The notes beneath the pieces were generated by a model. The model was not told the DNA's origin and ran no database searches. It saw only the letters and a list, made by a program, of their open reading frames with translations. A DNA stretch of 64,000 nt from Mobiluncus massiliensis (lineage in GTDB: Bacteria > Actinomycetota > Actinomycetes > Actinomycetales > Actinomycetaceae), in NCBI RefSeq assembly GCF_949769255.1, contig NZ_OX458329.1:124001-188000 (forward strand). Direction: 5' to 3'. The stretch's first letter is position 1; every line of letters begins with the position of its first letter. The translations under genes were made by a program, and so were the position numbers. Of this stretch, positions 1 through 8,573 are shown one piece after another.

Positions 1-55
1 TGGAAATGTAACATAGCTTCCAACAGACGATTCCGGATAGAGGAAAGGGAAAAAT

Positions 56-220
56 ATGTGCTCTCCAGTAAAGTGCGCGAACTGCGGAAAGACGACTTGG
101 ACAGGATGCGGTCAACACATTGACGCGGTCAAGGCCAGCGTCCCGGCTGACCAGTGGTGTACCTGTCCCGAGGACAAACGCAAACCGCAATCCCTATTCA
201 CGAGCTTCTTTGGGCGCTGA
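56..220 (+). CDS. Small Cys-rich conserved protein (54 aa)
   Basis: A 54-residue ORF starts at an ATG preceded by a purine-rich ribosome site (GAGGAAAGGGA, 41-50) and ends at TGA 218-220. It contains CANCGKTTWTGCGQH near the N-terminus and a second pair, CTC, around residue 35. This Cys pattern suggests a small zinc-binding fold. Short proteins with a CxxCGKTTWxGCGQH signature occur in many bacteria without an assigned function. It is probably monocistronic; the next gene starts 117 bp on. No function can be stated from sequence. Confidence 0.75.
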   Translation: MCSPVKCANCGKTTWTGCGQHIDAVKASVPADQWCTCPEDKRKPQSLFTSFFGR

Positions 221-337
221 GCATTTCTGCCGCCAGGCGGTGCTTCGCCCCTGCTACGAAGTTGCAGAGATGCGAAGCGTCACCAGCGCGTCTGAATAGC
301 AATGTCTCGCCCCTCCTCACCTTGCTAAAATCGCCGT

Positions 338-1297
338 ATGACCTCGAGCAATGACTTCATAGAACTTTGTGCCGGTCAATACCGCGCCCAGATTTTGCCC
401 TTCGGTGGGGGCTTGTGGTCGCTGACTTTTGCGGGCAAGCCGCTGGTGGTGACCCCTCCGGTGCCGCACCAGGGCTTGTCACAAGTGTCCCCGGTTCCGT
501 TTGCGGCGGGGGGTTTGCTGGCGCCGTGGCCCAACCGGGGGGACGGCGGAAATTTCACGTTTCAAGGCGAAACGTATCAGCTCGAAATCAACGAACCCGC
601 CCGCCATAACGCCATTCACGGCTTCGTCAGGGAACGGCCTTGGGAACTCGATCCCGAAACGTCCGACAACCCCGCGGCGGTGAGTCTCACGCTGGAAATG
701 GCACCGCAGCCGGGCTGGCCGTGGCGACTCAAATATGTGATGAACTGGAGCGTTGACGCAACCCAAGGGTTGCGCGGCGAACTGCGGGTTTCCAACCTCA
801 GCGATACACCCTGCCCGTTTGGCTTCGGGTGGCATCCCTATTTGAGCGCGGGGGGCGCGAGCCTGGACGAATGCACCCTGAGTATCTCGGTAGGCAACAA
901 CCTGGTGCTCGATTCGACACGCAACTTGCCGACCGGTCTGGAGCACCCCGCGGACACTGTCTTGGGACAAGCGCGGTCGGTAGCGCTACGCGGACTGTGG
1001 CTTGACCACGCCTTTCGGGCTCAACCCGAACCGGATGGGCGAGTCCGGGCCGCCTTGTGCCGGGCAGACGGTTCAGGGACGGAACTCAGTGCCGGACCGT
1101 GGTGTCGGTGGCTCCAGATTTATAGCGCCGACCCCGCTCACCAGGAGGCTTTCCCCGGCGTTGATGATGGGCGCGCCCTGGCGGTCGAGCCGATGACCTG
1201 CCCACCTAACGCCCTGAGCCGCAATCAGGATGTACTGGTACTCGAACCAGGAGAATCGCGTTCTTTCATTTTCGGGCTGCGCGCGATAAACGGTTAG
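338..1297 (+). CDS. Aldose 1-epimerase family protein (GalM-like)
   Basis: A 319-residue protein of the galactose mutarotase fold. Visible family elements are HNAIHG (about residues 90-95), FGWHPYL (about 165) and the C-terminal EPMTCPPNAL, which normally holds the catalytic Glu. These enzymes interconvert alpha and beta anomers of aldoses in the cytoplasm. The gene converges on the sugar-catabolic operon, and a role in preparing sugars for that operon or for the lactose locus is inference. There is no signal peptide. Substrate specificity cannot be read from sequence, and related family members act on other hexoses or hexose-6-phosphates. Confidence 0.85.
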   Translation: MTSSNDFIELCAGQYRAQILPFGGGLWSLTFAGKPLVVTPPVPHQGLSQVSPVPFAAGGLLAPWPNRGDGGNFTFQGETYQLEINEPARHNAIHGFVRERPWELDPETSDNPAAVSLTLEMAPQPGWPWRLKYVMNWSVDATQGLRGELRVSNLSDTPCPFGFGWHPYLSAGGASLDECTLSISVGNNLVLDSTRNLPTGLEHPADTVLGQARSVALRGLWLDHAFRAQPEPDGRVRAALCRADGSGTELSAGPWCRWLQIYSADPAHQEAFPGVDDGRALAVEPMTCPPNALSRNQDVLVLEPGESRSFIFGLRAING

Positions 1298-1348
1298 CTG
1301 ACGGGTATCCTGACGATTCCTTCCCGGAATTTCAGCGTCTAGCGGGGC

Positions 1349-2185
1349 TTATTTCCCTGAATACCACAGCAGCAGACGTTCTACTTCCGCTTGCAATGCG
1401 GCGTTACCGTTACGGGAATACTTGCGGGGGTCGACCAAATCGGGGCCTTGTGCCAAATCCTTACGGACCTCAGCGGTATAGACCACGTTCAGGTGCGTAG
1501 AGACGTTAATCTTGGTCATTCCTGCTTTGATAGCGGCGCGCATTCCTTCGTCAGAAACCCCGGAAGAACCGTGCAGGACCAGCGGAACCGGAACGGCCTG
1601 TTTGATGGCAGAAATCAAATCCGTGTCCAACGTGGCATCGCGCGAGGTCATCGCGTGTGACGACCCCACCGCTACCGCCAGCAAGTCCACGCCGGTGTCT
1701 GCCACGAACTTCGCGGCGTCCTCTGGATTGGTGCGTGCGCTCGGGTCATGGACTCCATTCTTTCCGCCGACCTCGCCCAGCTCGGCCTCAACACTCACGC
1801 CACGGTCGTGACACCACTGGGTAATCTGAGCGGTAGTGTCACGGTTTTGCGCATCCGGCAGTTTGGAGCCGTCATACATAATCGAGGTAAAGCCCAAACC
1901 GACCGCCGCGCGGCACAGGTCGAGATCCTCAGCGTGATCAAGGTGCGCTACCACCGGGACTTTTGCCTGTTCGGCTAGCTTTAGTACGGCACTGCCGATA
2001 GGGTCGAGCCAGCCATGATGGTACTTAACAGCGTTTTGGGACAGCTGCAGAATCACCGGCAGGTTGACCGCTTCTGCCGCAGCGACCTGGGCCTCACCAT
2101 GTTCCAGCAGCACCACGTTGAAAGCCCCCAGACCGACTCCGGCCGAGGCGGACTCAGTAGCGAGTTTACGTATATCGCACAGCAT
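1349..2185 (-). CDS. Class II fructose/tagatose-bisphosphate aldolase family protein
   Basis: A 278-residue zinc-dependent aldolase of the FbaA/GatY/KbaY family. The HLDH motif (residues 81-84) supplies the catalytic Asp and a zinc His. Further zinc ligands are expected in VEAELGEVGG, GSSHAM and LHGSSGV. It would cleave a ketose-1,6-bisphosphate, such as tagatose- or fructose-bisphosphate, to dihydroxyacetone phosphate and glyceraldehyde-3-phosphate. The ATG is preceded by GGAG, and the stop of the upstream kinase abuts this start, so the two are translationally linked. It is the last gene of a four-gene leftward operon. The neighbouring SIS and PfkB proteins favour a tagatose-type or amino-sugar pathway over glycolysis. 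Confidence 0.88.
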   Translation of the reverse strand: MLCDIRKLATESASAGVGLGAFNVVLLEHGEAQVAAAEAVNLPVILQLSQNAVKYHHGWLDPIGSAVLKLAEQAKVPVVAHLDHAEDLDLCRAAVGLGFTSIMYDGSKLPDAQNRDTTAQITQWCHDRGVSVEAELGEVGGKNGVHDPSARTNPEDAAKFVADTGVDLLAVAVGSSHAMTSRDATLDTDLISAIKQAVPVPLVLHGSSGVSDEGMRAAIKAGMTKINVSTHLNVVYTAEVRKDLAQGPDLVDPRKYSRNGNAALQAEVERLLLWYSGK

Positions 2186-3175
2186 TTATACACTCCATTC
2201 TTCAGTTTGAAAGGTCATTTTAGCGGCAATTGTTGCCACCATATCTGTTTCCACCACGCCAGCGACTGCAGCCGGAACCGCGGCAGCCGACCAAGACACC
2301 GCGCGCCCGAGAGCCTCGTGTGTCGGCAAGTTTTCGGACATGCCGGACAGAAATCCAGCTACCGCCGCATCTCCCGCTCCGGTTGGATTGCCCTCCAAAG
2401 TCATCCCGGGGGCGGCCCACTCGACCTGTAGCGAGGCGGTGTGCGCAGGCGCAGCGGGATGCTCTACGTAGGCCAGCCCGTCACGTCCAGCGGAAATCAG
2501 CAAGGAGCGAGCTCCCAGTGATAGCAAAGAGCGCGCCGCCGCGGGCAACTCAGTAATGCCGGTGGCCTCACGCAGTTCCGCCACATTCGGTTTCAGGCAA
2601 TCCGCGCCTGCCTGAGCGGCCTCTAACAGGTAGTTTCCGGAAGTATCCACCATCACCCAGCAGCCTAAGTCATGCAAACCGGTGATGAGACGTCCTAGCA
2701 ACCCCTGGGGACTGCCCTGGGCAAAAGACCCGTTAATGCTGACGAAAGCATTCGGGGTCGCCCAGTCCAGCTCGAGTGCCTGCAGCCACGCCCGTTCCCA
2801 ATGCTGAGTAACGTCTTTGGGGTTCATAGTGCCATAGTTCGGGCCTGCCTCATTGAATACCGTGGCGTCTCCGTCAGCCACGATGGCTACGGATTGGCGG
2901 TTTGGGAATGGCATGGGCAAGGGTTGAAAATTAAACCGACCCTGCCACTCTAGTTTTCGTTTTTCCAGGTCGGCAAGATATTCCGGGCTGGAAAAAAATC
3001 CTACTGCAAGGGTGGGATAACCCATTTGCGCCAGGACTGAAGCTGTATTAATCCCCTTACCTCCGGCACGGTATACGAAGTCCTCGATGCGATGTGTCGA
3101 GCCAACCTTCAGGGCGTCCACTGTGTAAGTGATGTCCAGAGCGGGGTTGGGAGTGAAAGTAATGAGCTGAGGCAT
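2186..3175 (-). CDS. PfkB-family sugar-phosphate kinase (1-phosphofructokinase/tagatose-6-phosphate kinase type)
   Basis: A 329-residue ribokinase-superfamily kinase. The N-terminus MPQLITFTPNPALDITY is typical of the 1-phosphofructokinase/LacC subgroup. GGKGINTA binds sugar, and NPTGAGDAAVAGF near the C-terminus carries the catalytic Asp. It probably phosphorylates a ketohexose phosphate to the bisphosphate used by the adjoining aldolase. I chose ATG 3175, which has GGAAAG upstream; an in-frame start at 3238 would add 21 residues and overlap the previous gene. The stop touches the aldolase start. LacC-type versus FruK-type substrate is not decidable here. Confidence 0.85.
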   Translation of the reverse strand: MPQLITFTPNPALDITYTVDALKVGSTHRIEDFVYRAGGKGINTASVLAQMGYPTLAVGFFSSPEYLADLEKRKLEWQGRFNFQPLPMPFPNRQSVAIVADGDATVFNEAGPNYGTMNPKDVTQHWERAWLQALELDWATPNAFVSINGSFAQGSPQGLLGRLITGLHDLGCWVMVDTSGNYLLEAAQAGADCLKPNVAELREATGITELPAAARSLLSLGARSLLISAGRDGLAYVEHPAAPAHTASLQVEWAAPGMTLEGNPTGAGDAAVAGFLSGMSENLPTHEALGRAVSWSAAAVPAAVAGVVETDMVATIAAKMTFQTEEWSV

Positions 3176-3191
3176 CTGAGTCTTTCCAAAC

Positions 3192-4235
3192 TTATGACGG
3201 GCGGGTCGCGGGGATAATCGGAACTTGGGCTTTGGCAAAGGCTTGCGCCGCGATACCTAACAGTTGTGCCTGCGACCCAAAGTTGGACAGCGAGAAGTGC
3301 GGTTCAGGCAGGTTCACGAGGTGCGATAACGTCGCCTGGCGGAGTCGTTCAAGGTAGGCGGGTCCTTCCTTAGATTGTCCTCCGCCTACGATGACATCAA
3401 GATTTCCCAAAGTCGCCAGGCTGGCAGCCAAGACTGCCCCCAATGCCTGCGTGGCGGTTTCGATTACGTGATGAGCACATTCGTCTCCTTCCCGTTCCCT
3501 CAGGAACACATCCTTGGATGTGGGGTGGGCAGTTTGTGGGGAAATACCTTTCAAAAGGGCGTAGCGTCGGGCGGTATATTCGGCAGAAGCAATCCGTTCC
3601 AGGGGGAGGCGAGTTGCCTGAGTGGAAACTGGTGCGGCGGCCTTTTCCAGGTAATTCAAATCGGGATTGGGAAGTAGAATCTGGCCAATCTCGCCGGAGC
3701 TCCCGCTCCGGTTCAGTACTCGCCCGTTGAGGACAATCCCCGCCGAAATGCCGGTCCCGATAGCGACAAAAAAACACTCCTGACGTCCGGTAAACAAGGC
3801 CTCGCCCAAGGCGCCGGAACGAACGTCATGTCCCAACGCAATCGGAGCGCCCAAGGCTTCACTTAATCGGTCGCGCATGGGAAAACTCCCCCAGCCAAGG
3901 TTGGCTGAAGTGATGGTCATGCCGGTGTCTTCCACCATTACTCCGGGAACACCCACCCCGACAACACTGCAAACCTGCTCAGCGGTCACAGCTTTGCCGT
4001 CAGGGCGACGTATTTCACCGCGGTGCAAAGCCTGTTGAATCTGACTATGCTGACCAGCAATTTGGTCAATCAGACCGACAGCGCCGCCGGTAGAGGTCGT
4101 TAGGGTCGGCAGCGTCACCAGTGAACCGCTGTTAGACACGAAAGCAACTTTCGTGTCCGTTCCCCCCACGTCAAAGGCCAGCGCGTACACCGGTGCAGAA
4201 CCGGTTATTGGTGTCGGAAGCTCATCGGGTGACAT
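3192..4235 (-). CDS. ROK-family sugar kinase-like protein
   Basis: A 347-residue ROK protein. The N-terminal LAFDVGGTDTKVAFV is the phosphate-binding loop and GIGTGISAGIVLNG the second nucleotide loop. There is no N-terminal helix-turn-helix, so a kinase rather than a repressor is expected. Two oddities: the usual GExGH is GEIGQ, and the zinc signature CxCGxxGCxE that should follow is absent. ATG 4235 is preceded by GGAGGGACAG; an upstream TTG at 4247 lies inside that ribosome site and is unlikely. It is the second gene of the leftward operon, 16 bp before the PfkB kinase. A hexose or hexosamine substrate is inferred from context. Confidence 0.82.
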   Translation of the reverse strand: MSPDELPTPITGSAPVYALAFDVGGTDTKVAFVSNSGSLVTLPTLTTSTGGAVGLIDQIAGQHSQIQQALHRGEIRRPDGKAVTAEQVCSVVGVGVPGVMVEDTGMTITSANLGWGSFPMRDRLSEALGAPIALGHDVRSGALGEALFTGRQECFFVAIGTGISAGIVLNGRVLNRSGSSGEIGQILLPNPDLNYLEKAAAPVSTQATRLPLERIASAEYTARRYALLKGISPQTAHPTSKDVFLREREGDECAHHVIETATQALGAVLAASLATLGNLDVIVGGGQSKEGPAYLERLRQATLSHLVNLPEPHFSLSNFGSQAQLLGIAAQAFAKAQVPIIPATRPS

Positions 4236-4274
4236 CTGTCCCTCCAAAAGCGCGAGGTTTATTCAGGTGCGTAA

Positions 4275-5156
4275 TTAGGACAGAATCACTGAACGGGTCA
4301 GGTGACGCGGGGTGTCTGGATTCAGACCCCGGTGTTCCGCGCGCGCCACAGCGACGCGTTGCAGCAGCACCAGAGAGGCCATCGGATCGTAGTCGTGGTG
4401 GACCAAAGTGGCACCGGTAGCTGCGATTTGCGCCTCCATCCCTTCGGGGACGGAGCCAAAAATCCAGGTAATGCGGTTCGGTTCAGCAATGGAAATCGGC
4501 CCGTGGCGGTATTCCATCGCGGGATAGGACTCGGTCCAAGATTGTGAGGCTTCGCGCATCTTTAGGGCGGCTTCGTTGGCGAGTCCGTAAGTCCAGCCGG
4601 TGCCGAGGAAAGTGAATTGGTCGGCAGTTACGAAAGCTGCGGGAATTTCCGCATTCACTGCCGCGGCGCAATCCGCAATAGCTTTCGTCAAGTCCTCTCC
4701 GAGGCTGGCGCGCAGCAAAGCCAGAGCCGTGGTGGCGAAACGCGTTTGCACTACCGACGTTTCATCCGCGAAGTCTAAAACTAGTTCCATGTCGGTAAAG
4801 GGTGTGGCAGGACCATTGCCGACGGCGGTAATTAAGCGGGTGGGAACCTTGCCGTGCAAGGCTTTGAGAATATCGATAATCTCCGTGGTGGTGCCCGAAC
4901 GAGACAGGGTAATGACCATGTCATAGTGGCGTGTCAGAGGGAATTCGGTGGCGGTGAAAGCATCGGAGACTCCGTGTCCGGCGACTTCCCGCGCTCGGCA
5001 GTATGCCTGCGCCATGAACCAGGAGGTGCCACAGCCAATCATGGCAACACTTTTGCCCTTTTCAGGGAAAAACTTGGGGTCCAGGGAAGCGAGCATGTCA
5101 ATGGCCTGTTTCCAGGTTTGGGGCTGGCTAGCAATTTCCTTAGCGGTGATACTCAT
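4275..5156 (-). CDS. SIS-domain sugar-phosphate isomerase/deaminase
   Basis: A 293-residue protein with two SIS domains, like the isomerase half of GlmS and like AgaS-type enzymes. Sugar-phosphate loops are seen in IGCGTSWFMAQ (about residues 41-51) and SRSGTTTEIID (about 85-95). The second domain spans roughly residues 155-293, with EYRHGPIS typical of the family. It would aldose-ketose isomerise, or deaminate and isomerise, an amino-sugar phosphate. As first gene of the operon, with a PfkB kinase and class II aldolase downstream, an AgaS-like role (galactosamine-6-phosphate to tagatose-6-phosphate) is plausible. A glucosamine-6-phosphate or fructosamine-type substrate is possible. Confidence 0.8.
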   Translation of the reverse strand: MSITAKEIASQPQTWKQAIDMLASLDPKFFPEKGKSVAMIGCGTSWFMAQAYCRAREVAGHGVSDAFTATEFPLTRHYDMVITLSRSGTTTEIIDILKALHGKVPTRLITAVGNGPATPFTDMELVLDFADETSVVQTRFATTALALLRASLGEDLTKAIADCAAAVNAEIPAAFVTADQFTFLGTGWTYGLANEAALKMREASQSWTESYPAMEYRHGPISIAEPNRITWIFGSVPEGMEAQIAATGATLVHHDYDPMASLVLLQRVAVARAEHRGLNPDTPRHLTRSVILS

Positions 5157-5230
5157 GGCGGTGTGTTCTCCCTATAAAATCGGCTACATTGTTCAGAAAC
5201 AAAAATACCACGCAAGGTGACACAAATTGT

Positions 5231-5260
5231 TTGAAACTGATTTAAATTTCATGTTATAGA
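5231..5260 (+). promoter_or_regulatory. Candidate promoter of the DeoR-type gene
   Basis: A -35-like TTGAAA (5231-5236) and a -10-like TATAGA (5255-5260) are 18 bp apart, upstream of the regulator gene. The first arm of the adjacent inverted repeat lies between the two boxes, a classic repressor position. Assigned by eye. Confidence 0.4.
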
Positions 5261-5272
5261 CAATTTAAATCA
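5238..5272. promoter_or_regulatory. Perfect 11-bp inverted repeat, candidate DeoR operator
   Basis: TGATTTAAATT (5238-5248) and AATTTAAATCA (5262-5272) are exact reverse complements separated by 13 bp. They lie in the AT-rich gap between the leftward sugar operon and the DeoR-type gene. The related TGTTTAAATCG at 6101-6111 precedes the ABC importer. The regulator probably binds here to control both directions and itself; this is inference from position and symmetry. Confidence 0.6.
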
Positions 5273-5289
5273 ATCAGGAGGGAAAGCGC

Positions 5290-6075
5290 ATGGCCCATCA
5301 ATCATTACGGCTGACCAAAATCCTTGACTTCGTGCTGGAAAACGGCTCGATTCAGGTAGAGGACATCGAAACTCTCCTGGGTGTATCCCCAGCCACTGCG
5401 CGTCGCGATCTGGACAGATTGGCATCCCAACAGATGGTGACCCGGGTTCGCGGGGGAGCGGTGGCAAACCCCCTATCCGGGGATCTGCCCTTGCGGTATC
5501 GCCCGGTGAATAGTGGGCGAGCCAAGCAACATCTGGCGAAAGCTGCCGCCAAATTGGTGAAACCGGGGGATGTCATCGGCTTGAACGGGGGAACCACCAC
5601 CACGGAAGTTTCGCGCGAATTGGCGCTGCGCGTTTCGAAAGATCCCGGGTTTCAACGTCACGGGATAACGGTCGTGACGAACGCCATCAACATCGCCAAC
5701 GAACTGGCTTTGCGTCCCCAGATTAAAGTCATCGTCGTGGGGGGAACCATGCGTCCTTGCTCGTATGAAATCGTTGGAAACATGTCTGGATTAGTGCTGC
5801 AAAACTTGGCGATGACCCGAGTGTTTTTAGGGGTGGTGGGAATCGACCTGAAACGTGGTTTGTTCAATGATGACTTGCTGGAAGCGGAGACCAACGCCGT
5901 TTTTCTCCGTTCCGCCCAACGAGTCACCGTGGTGGCGGATAGCTCAAAATTCTCCGCGTTGGGGACCGCCCGGATTTGTGACTTTGAACCGATTGACGAA
6001 ATCCTCACGGACAGTGTCGATTCGCAAACTTTAGAAGTCTTGGAAAGCCAAGGTATCACGGTTTTGACTGTCTAG
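5290..6075 (+). CDS. DeoR/GlpR-family transcriptional regulator
   Basis: A 261-residue regulator. The N-terminal winged helix-turn-helix (residues about 5-58) includes VSPATARRDLDRLASQ, the family recognition helix. The C-terminal sensor domain has GLNGGTTTTEVSREL and VVGGTMRP, the phosphosugar-binding, isomerase-like fold of DeoR proteins. The ATG follows AGGAGG at 5277-5282. It sits between the leftward catabolic operon and the rightward ABC importer, so it most likely represses both until a phosphorylated intermediate accumulates. The ligand is unknown. Confidence 0.88.
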   Translation: MAHQSLRLTKILDFVLENGSIQVEDIETLLGVSPATARRDLDRLASQQMVTRVRGGAVANPLSGDLPLRYRPVNSGRAKQHLAKAAAKLVKPGDVIGLNGGTTTTEVSRELALRVSKDPGFQRHGITVVTNAINIANELALRPQIKVIVVGGTMRPCSYEIVGNMSGLVLQNLAMTRVFLGVVGIDLKRGLFNDDLLEAETNAVFLRSAQRVTVVADSSKFSALGTARICDFEPIDEILTDSVDSQTLEVLESQGITVLTV

Positions 6076-6100
6076 GAACGGGCCGGCAAATAAAATAATT

Positions 6101-6111
6101 TGTTTAAATCG
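6101..6111. promoter_or_regulatory. Single half-site resembling the DeoR inverted repeat
   Basis: TGTTTAAATCG shares TTTAAATC with the palindrome in front of the regulator. It lies about 140 bp upstream of the substrate-binding lipoprotein gene. A short AT-rich inverted repeat, ATGATT/AATCAT (6119-6136), follows. This suggests co-regulation of the importer; weak evidence taken alone. Confidence 0.3.
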
Positions 6112-6249
6112 CACCAAAATGATTAGAAAAAATCATATTCTTTGTTGTAGGTGTTCAATGAAGTCCACCTTTTCGCCTGAGACAGTGCGGAAAAACTACC
6201 TCGGTTACCACCGTGAGCTGACAACTTACAACAATGGAAAGGAAAGCTC

Positions 6250-7515
6250 GTGAAAGGCATCGTAAAAATTAGCGCAGTAGCAGCAATCGCGGCGCTCGCT
6301 TTAGCAGGATGTGCAGGTTCTGACTCCGGCTCAGGCAGTGCTGCAGCGGATCCGGCTAACTTGGAAACCACTATTAAAATTCTGGCTCCTTCGTACGCCT
6401 CCTCGACCAAGACGGACTGGGAGAACATTATTGCTGAGTACAACAAGACCTATCCGAAGGTCAAGGTTGAGCTGCAAATTGAAGGTTGGGACGATTTCTC
6501 CTCCAAAGTACAGGCTCGTGTACAAGCCAAGGACTTACCCGACATTTTGAACGACAATAACTTTGCGTCCGCAGCCGACGGCGAACTGCTCTACCCCATT
6601 ACAGAAGTCATGAGCGAGGACGTGTTGAATACGATTGAACCCGCCCTTCTGAAGAACGGGGTAGGGGCGGACGGAACTCAATGGGTCGTCCCCGATGTGG
6701 CCTCCTCCCGCATGATGGCCTACAACACCGGCATCTTTGAAAAAGCCGGCATCACGACGGTTCCCGCTACATGGGACGAACTGGAGCAAGCCTGCGACAA
6801 GATTAAAGCTGCTTCCCCGGACGTGTACCCCTACGGTATGCCTCTAGGTCGAGAGGAAGCCCAGGTTGAGTCCTCACTGTGGCTGTGGGGTGCCGGTGGT
6901 GACTGGTCCGAGGGCGATACATTGAAAGCCAAGAGCGATAAAGCCGTGGAGGCTTTCACCGAGATGAAGAAGCTCATCGATAAAGGCTGCACCCAACCCA
7001 ACGCCGGCACGTCCAACCGTCAAGATGTCGCCGACCTGTTCAACAACGGCAAGGTGGCCATGATGATGGCCCACTCCGGCCTATTGAGCGTAACGGAGGA
7101 GGACTACCCCGACATTAAGTACGATATCGCCCCGATTCCCTCCAAGGATGGCAAGGGTGTGGCAATCGGGGTGACGGACTTCATCCTCGCTTTTGACAAC
7201 GGTGATGACGCCCGCAAGCAGGCTACCAAGGGATTCCTTGACTTGTTCTACTCGGACGCGATGTACAAGAACTGGTATGCCCCCTCCGGGTTGCTTCCGG
7301 TGACGGAGAGCATCATTGAGCAAGGCAAGTCCGAAGCCGGTCCTATCGACAAGAAATTCTATGAAGCGCTGAGCACCGTGAGGTTCCTGCCAGTGGGCAA
7401 CCCGCAGTGGGATACGCTGCAAGGAGCCCTGCAGTCTACTGCCGGGAAACTGACCGCTCAAGAACCAGCCGCTGTGCTGGATGCGATTCAATCTCAGGTC
7501 GATGCCGAGTCCTGA
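6250..7515 (+). CDS. ABC sugar-binding lipoprotein (extracellular solute-binding protein family 1)
   Basis: A 421-residue lipoprotein starting at GTG after GGAAAGGAAAG. The signal peptide ends with lipobox LAG-C (Cys21), which would be lipidated and anchored outside the membrane. It is followed by a Ser/Gly linker and a family 1 sugar-binding fold (IKILAPSYAS, ARVQAKDLPDIL, AYNTGIFEKAGI, PATWDELEQACDKI). It delivers a mono- or oligosaccharide to the two permeases downstream. The next gene is 91 bp away, and the gap contains a strong stem-loop, so this protein may be made in excess over the permeases, as in mal-type operons. Substrate unknown. Confidence 0.9.
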   Translation: MKGIVKISAVAAIAALALAGCAGSDSGSGSAAADPANLETTIKILAPSYASSTKTDWENIIAEYNKTYPKVKVELQIEGWDDFSSKVQARVQAKDLPDILNDNNFASAADGELLYPITEVMSEDVLNTIEPALLKNGVGADGTQWVVPDVASSRMMAYNTGIFEKAGITTVPATWDELEQACDKIKAASPDVYPYGMPLGREEAQVESSLWLWGAGGDWSEGDTLKAKSDKAVEAFTEMKKLIDKGCTQPNAGTSNRQDVADLFNNGKVAMMMAHSGLLSVTEEDYPDIKYDIAPIPSKDGKGVAIGVTDFILAFDNGDDARKQATKGFLDLFYSDAMYKNWYAPSGLLPVTESIIEQGKSEAGPIDKKFYEALSTVRFLPVGNPQWDTLQGALQSTAGKLTAQEPAAVLDAIQSQVDAES

Positions 7516-7532
7516 CATGAACGCTTGAAAAC

Positions 7533-7570
7533 GGGGCTGTAGAGGTGGCGACTGTCACCTCTACAGCCCC
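7533..7570 (+). terminator. Strong stem-loop between binding-protein and permease genes
   Basis: A perfect 15-bp stem (GGGGCTGTAGAGGTG, 7533-7547, with its complement at 7556-7570) and an 8-base loop begin 18 bp after the lipoprotein stop. No U-run follows, so it is more likely a processing or mRNA-stabilising hairpin, or a partial terminator, than a full intrinsic terminator. Confidence 0.7.
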
Positions 7571-7606
7571 GATAAAACCCGCTTTGTATAGAGGAATCTC
7601 GTCGAT

Positions 7607-8572
7607 ATGAAAAGTGCGCCCAGTGTGGAACAGAACGTCAAGACCCAGTTGCGCACCCAAACTGAGCCAAAAGCGAAAAAGAGCCGGTGGATGGAAACTG
7701 TAGCCGCTATACCGTGGCTGGCGCCGACTCTCCTGCTGATTATCGGGGTTGTGATTTACCCGACTATCCTGCTCATCTACTATTCCTTCATTAAATTCAA
7801 CAAGTATGGGGTAAACAAAGGGTTTACAGGTTGGGACAACTACGTCGGTAAAGCCGGGGCGCTGACCTATCCCTCTGTACACATTGGCCAGGTGCTACTC
7901 AACACCACCCTGTGGGTGGTCGTAGTCGTGACGGTGACAGTGCTAGTTTCCTTGGGGTTGGCGCAGTTCCTCAACAAGGACTTCCCCGGTCGCAAGCTGG
8001 TGCGACTCTTTGTGATTCTCCCGTGGGCGTGTTCTGTGGTGATGACGACCACCGCCTTTAACTACGGCCTTGACTCGGAATATGGTCTGTTCAACCGGTT
8101 TTTTGTAGACACGGGTATCTTGCAAAAAGCCTATGCTTTCACGGAAAATCCCACGGCGGCTTTCTGGGTCGCAGTTTTTGTGGCTATCTACGTGTCGTTA
8201 CCCTTTACGACGTACACCATCCTGGCGGGACTGCAGTCTGTCCCGAAAGACATTCTGGAGGCTTCTCGAGTAGACGGCGCCAACTCCTTCCAGCGCTATT
8301 GGCTGATAGTGTTCCCCATGCTGCGCCCCGCTGTCGCCACCGCTGCTTTGATAAACATCATCAACGTATTTAACTCCCTGCCTATTTTGCAGATCTTGGT
8401 GGAATCTCCTGGCTATCACTCCGCCCACACCACCACAACCTTGATTTTCCAGTACAAGGCACAGCTCGGTCCGGGCGTCTCGAGTGCGCTGTCGGTCTTG
8501 AACTTCATGTTCTGCCTGGTGATTATTGCCATCTATCTCATATCTGTGAAGCCGACGAAGGAGGTGGAGTAA
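7607..8572 (+). CDS. ABC sugar permease (MalF/UgpA type)
   Basis: A 321-residue integral membrane protein of the binding-protein-dependent transport family. After a cytoplasmic tail of about 30 residues come about six hydrophobic segments. The EAA loop EASRVDGANSFQRYW, which contacts the ATPase, lies about residues 222-236. It forms a heterodimer with the next gene product to import the sugar captured by the lipoprotein. The start lies 91 bp after the lipoprotein gene, beyond the stem-loop, and only 1 bp separates its stop from the next gene. No ATPase is encoded nearby, so a shared MsiK-type ATPase elsewhere is expected. Confidence 0.9.
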   Translation: MKSAPSVEQNVKTQLRTQTEPKAKKSRWMETVAAIPWLAPTLLLIIGVVIYPTILLIYYSFIKFNKYGVNKGFTGWDNYVGKAGALTYPSVHIGQVLLNTTLWVVVVVTVTVLVSLGLAQFLNKDFPGRKLVRLFVILPWACSVVMTTTAFNYGLDSEYGLFNRFFVDTGILQKAYAFTENPTAAFWVAVFVAIYVSLPFTTYTILAGLQSVPKDILEASRVDGANSFQRYWLIVFPMLRPAVATAALINIINVFNSLPILQILVESPGYHSAHTTTTLIFQYKAQLGPGVSSALSVLNFMFCLVIIAIYLISVKPTKEVE

Positions 8573-8573
8573 C

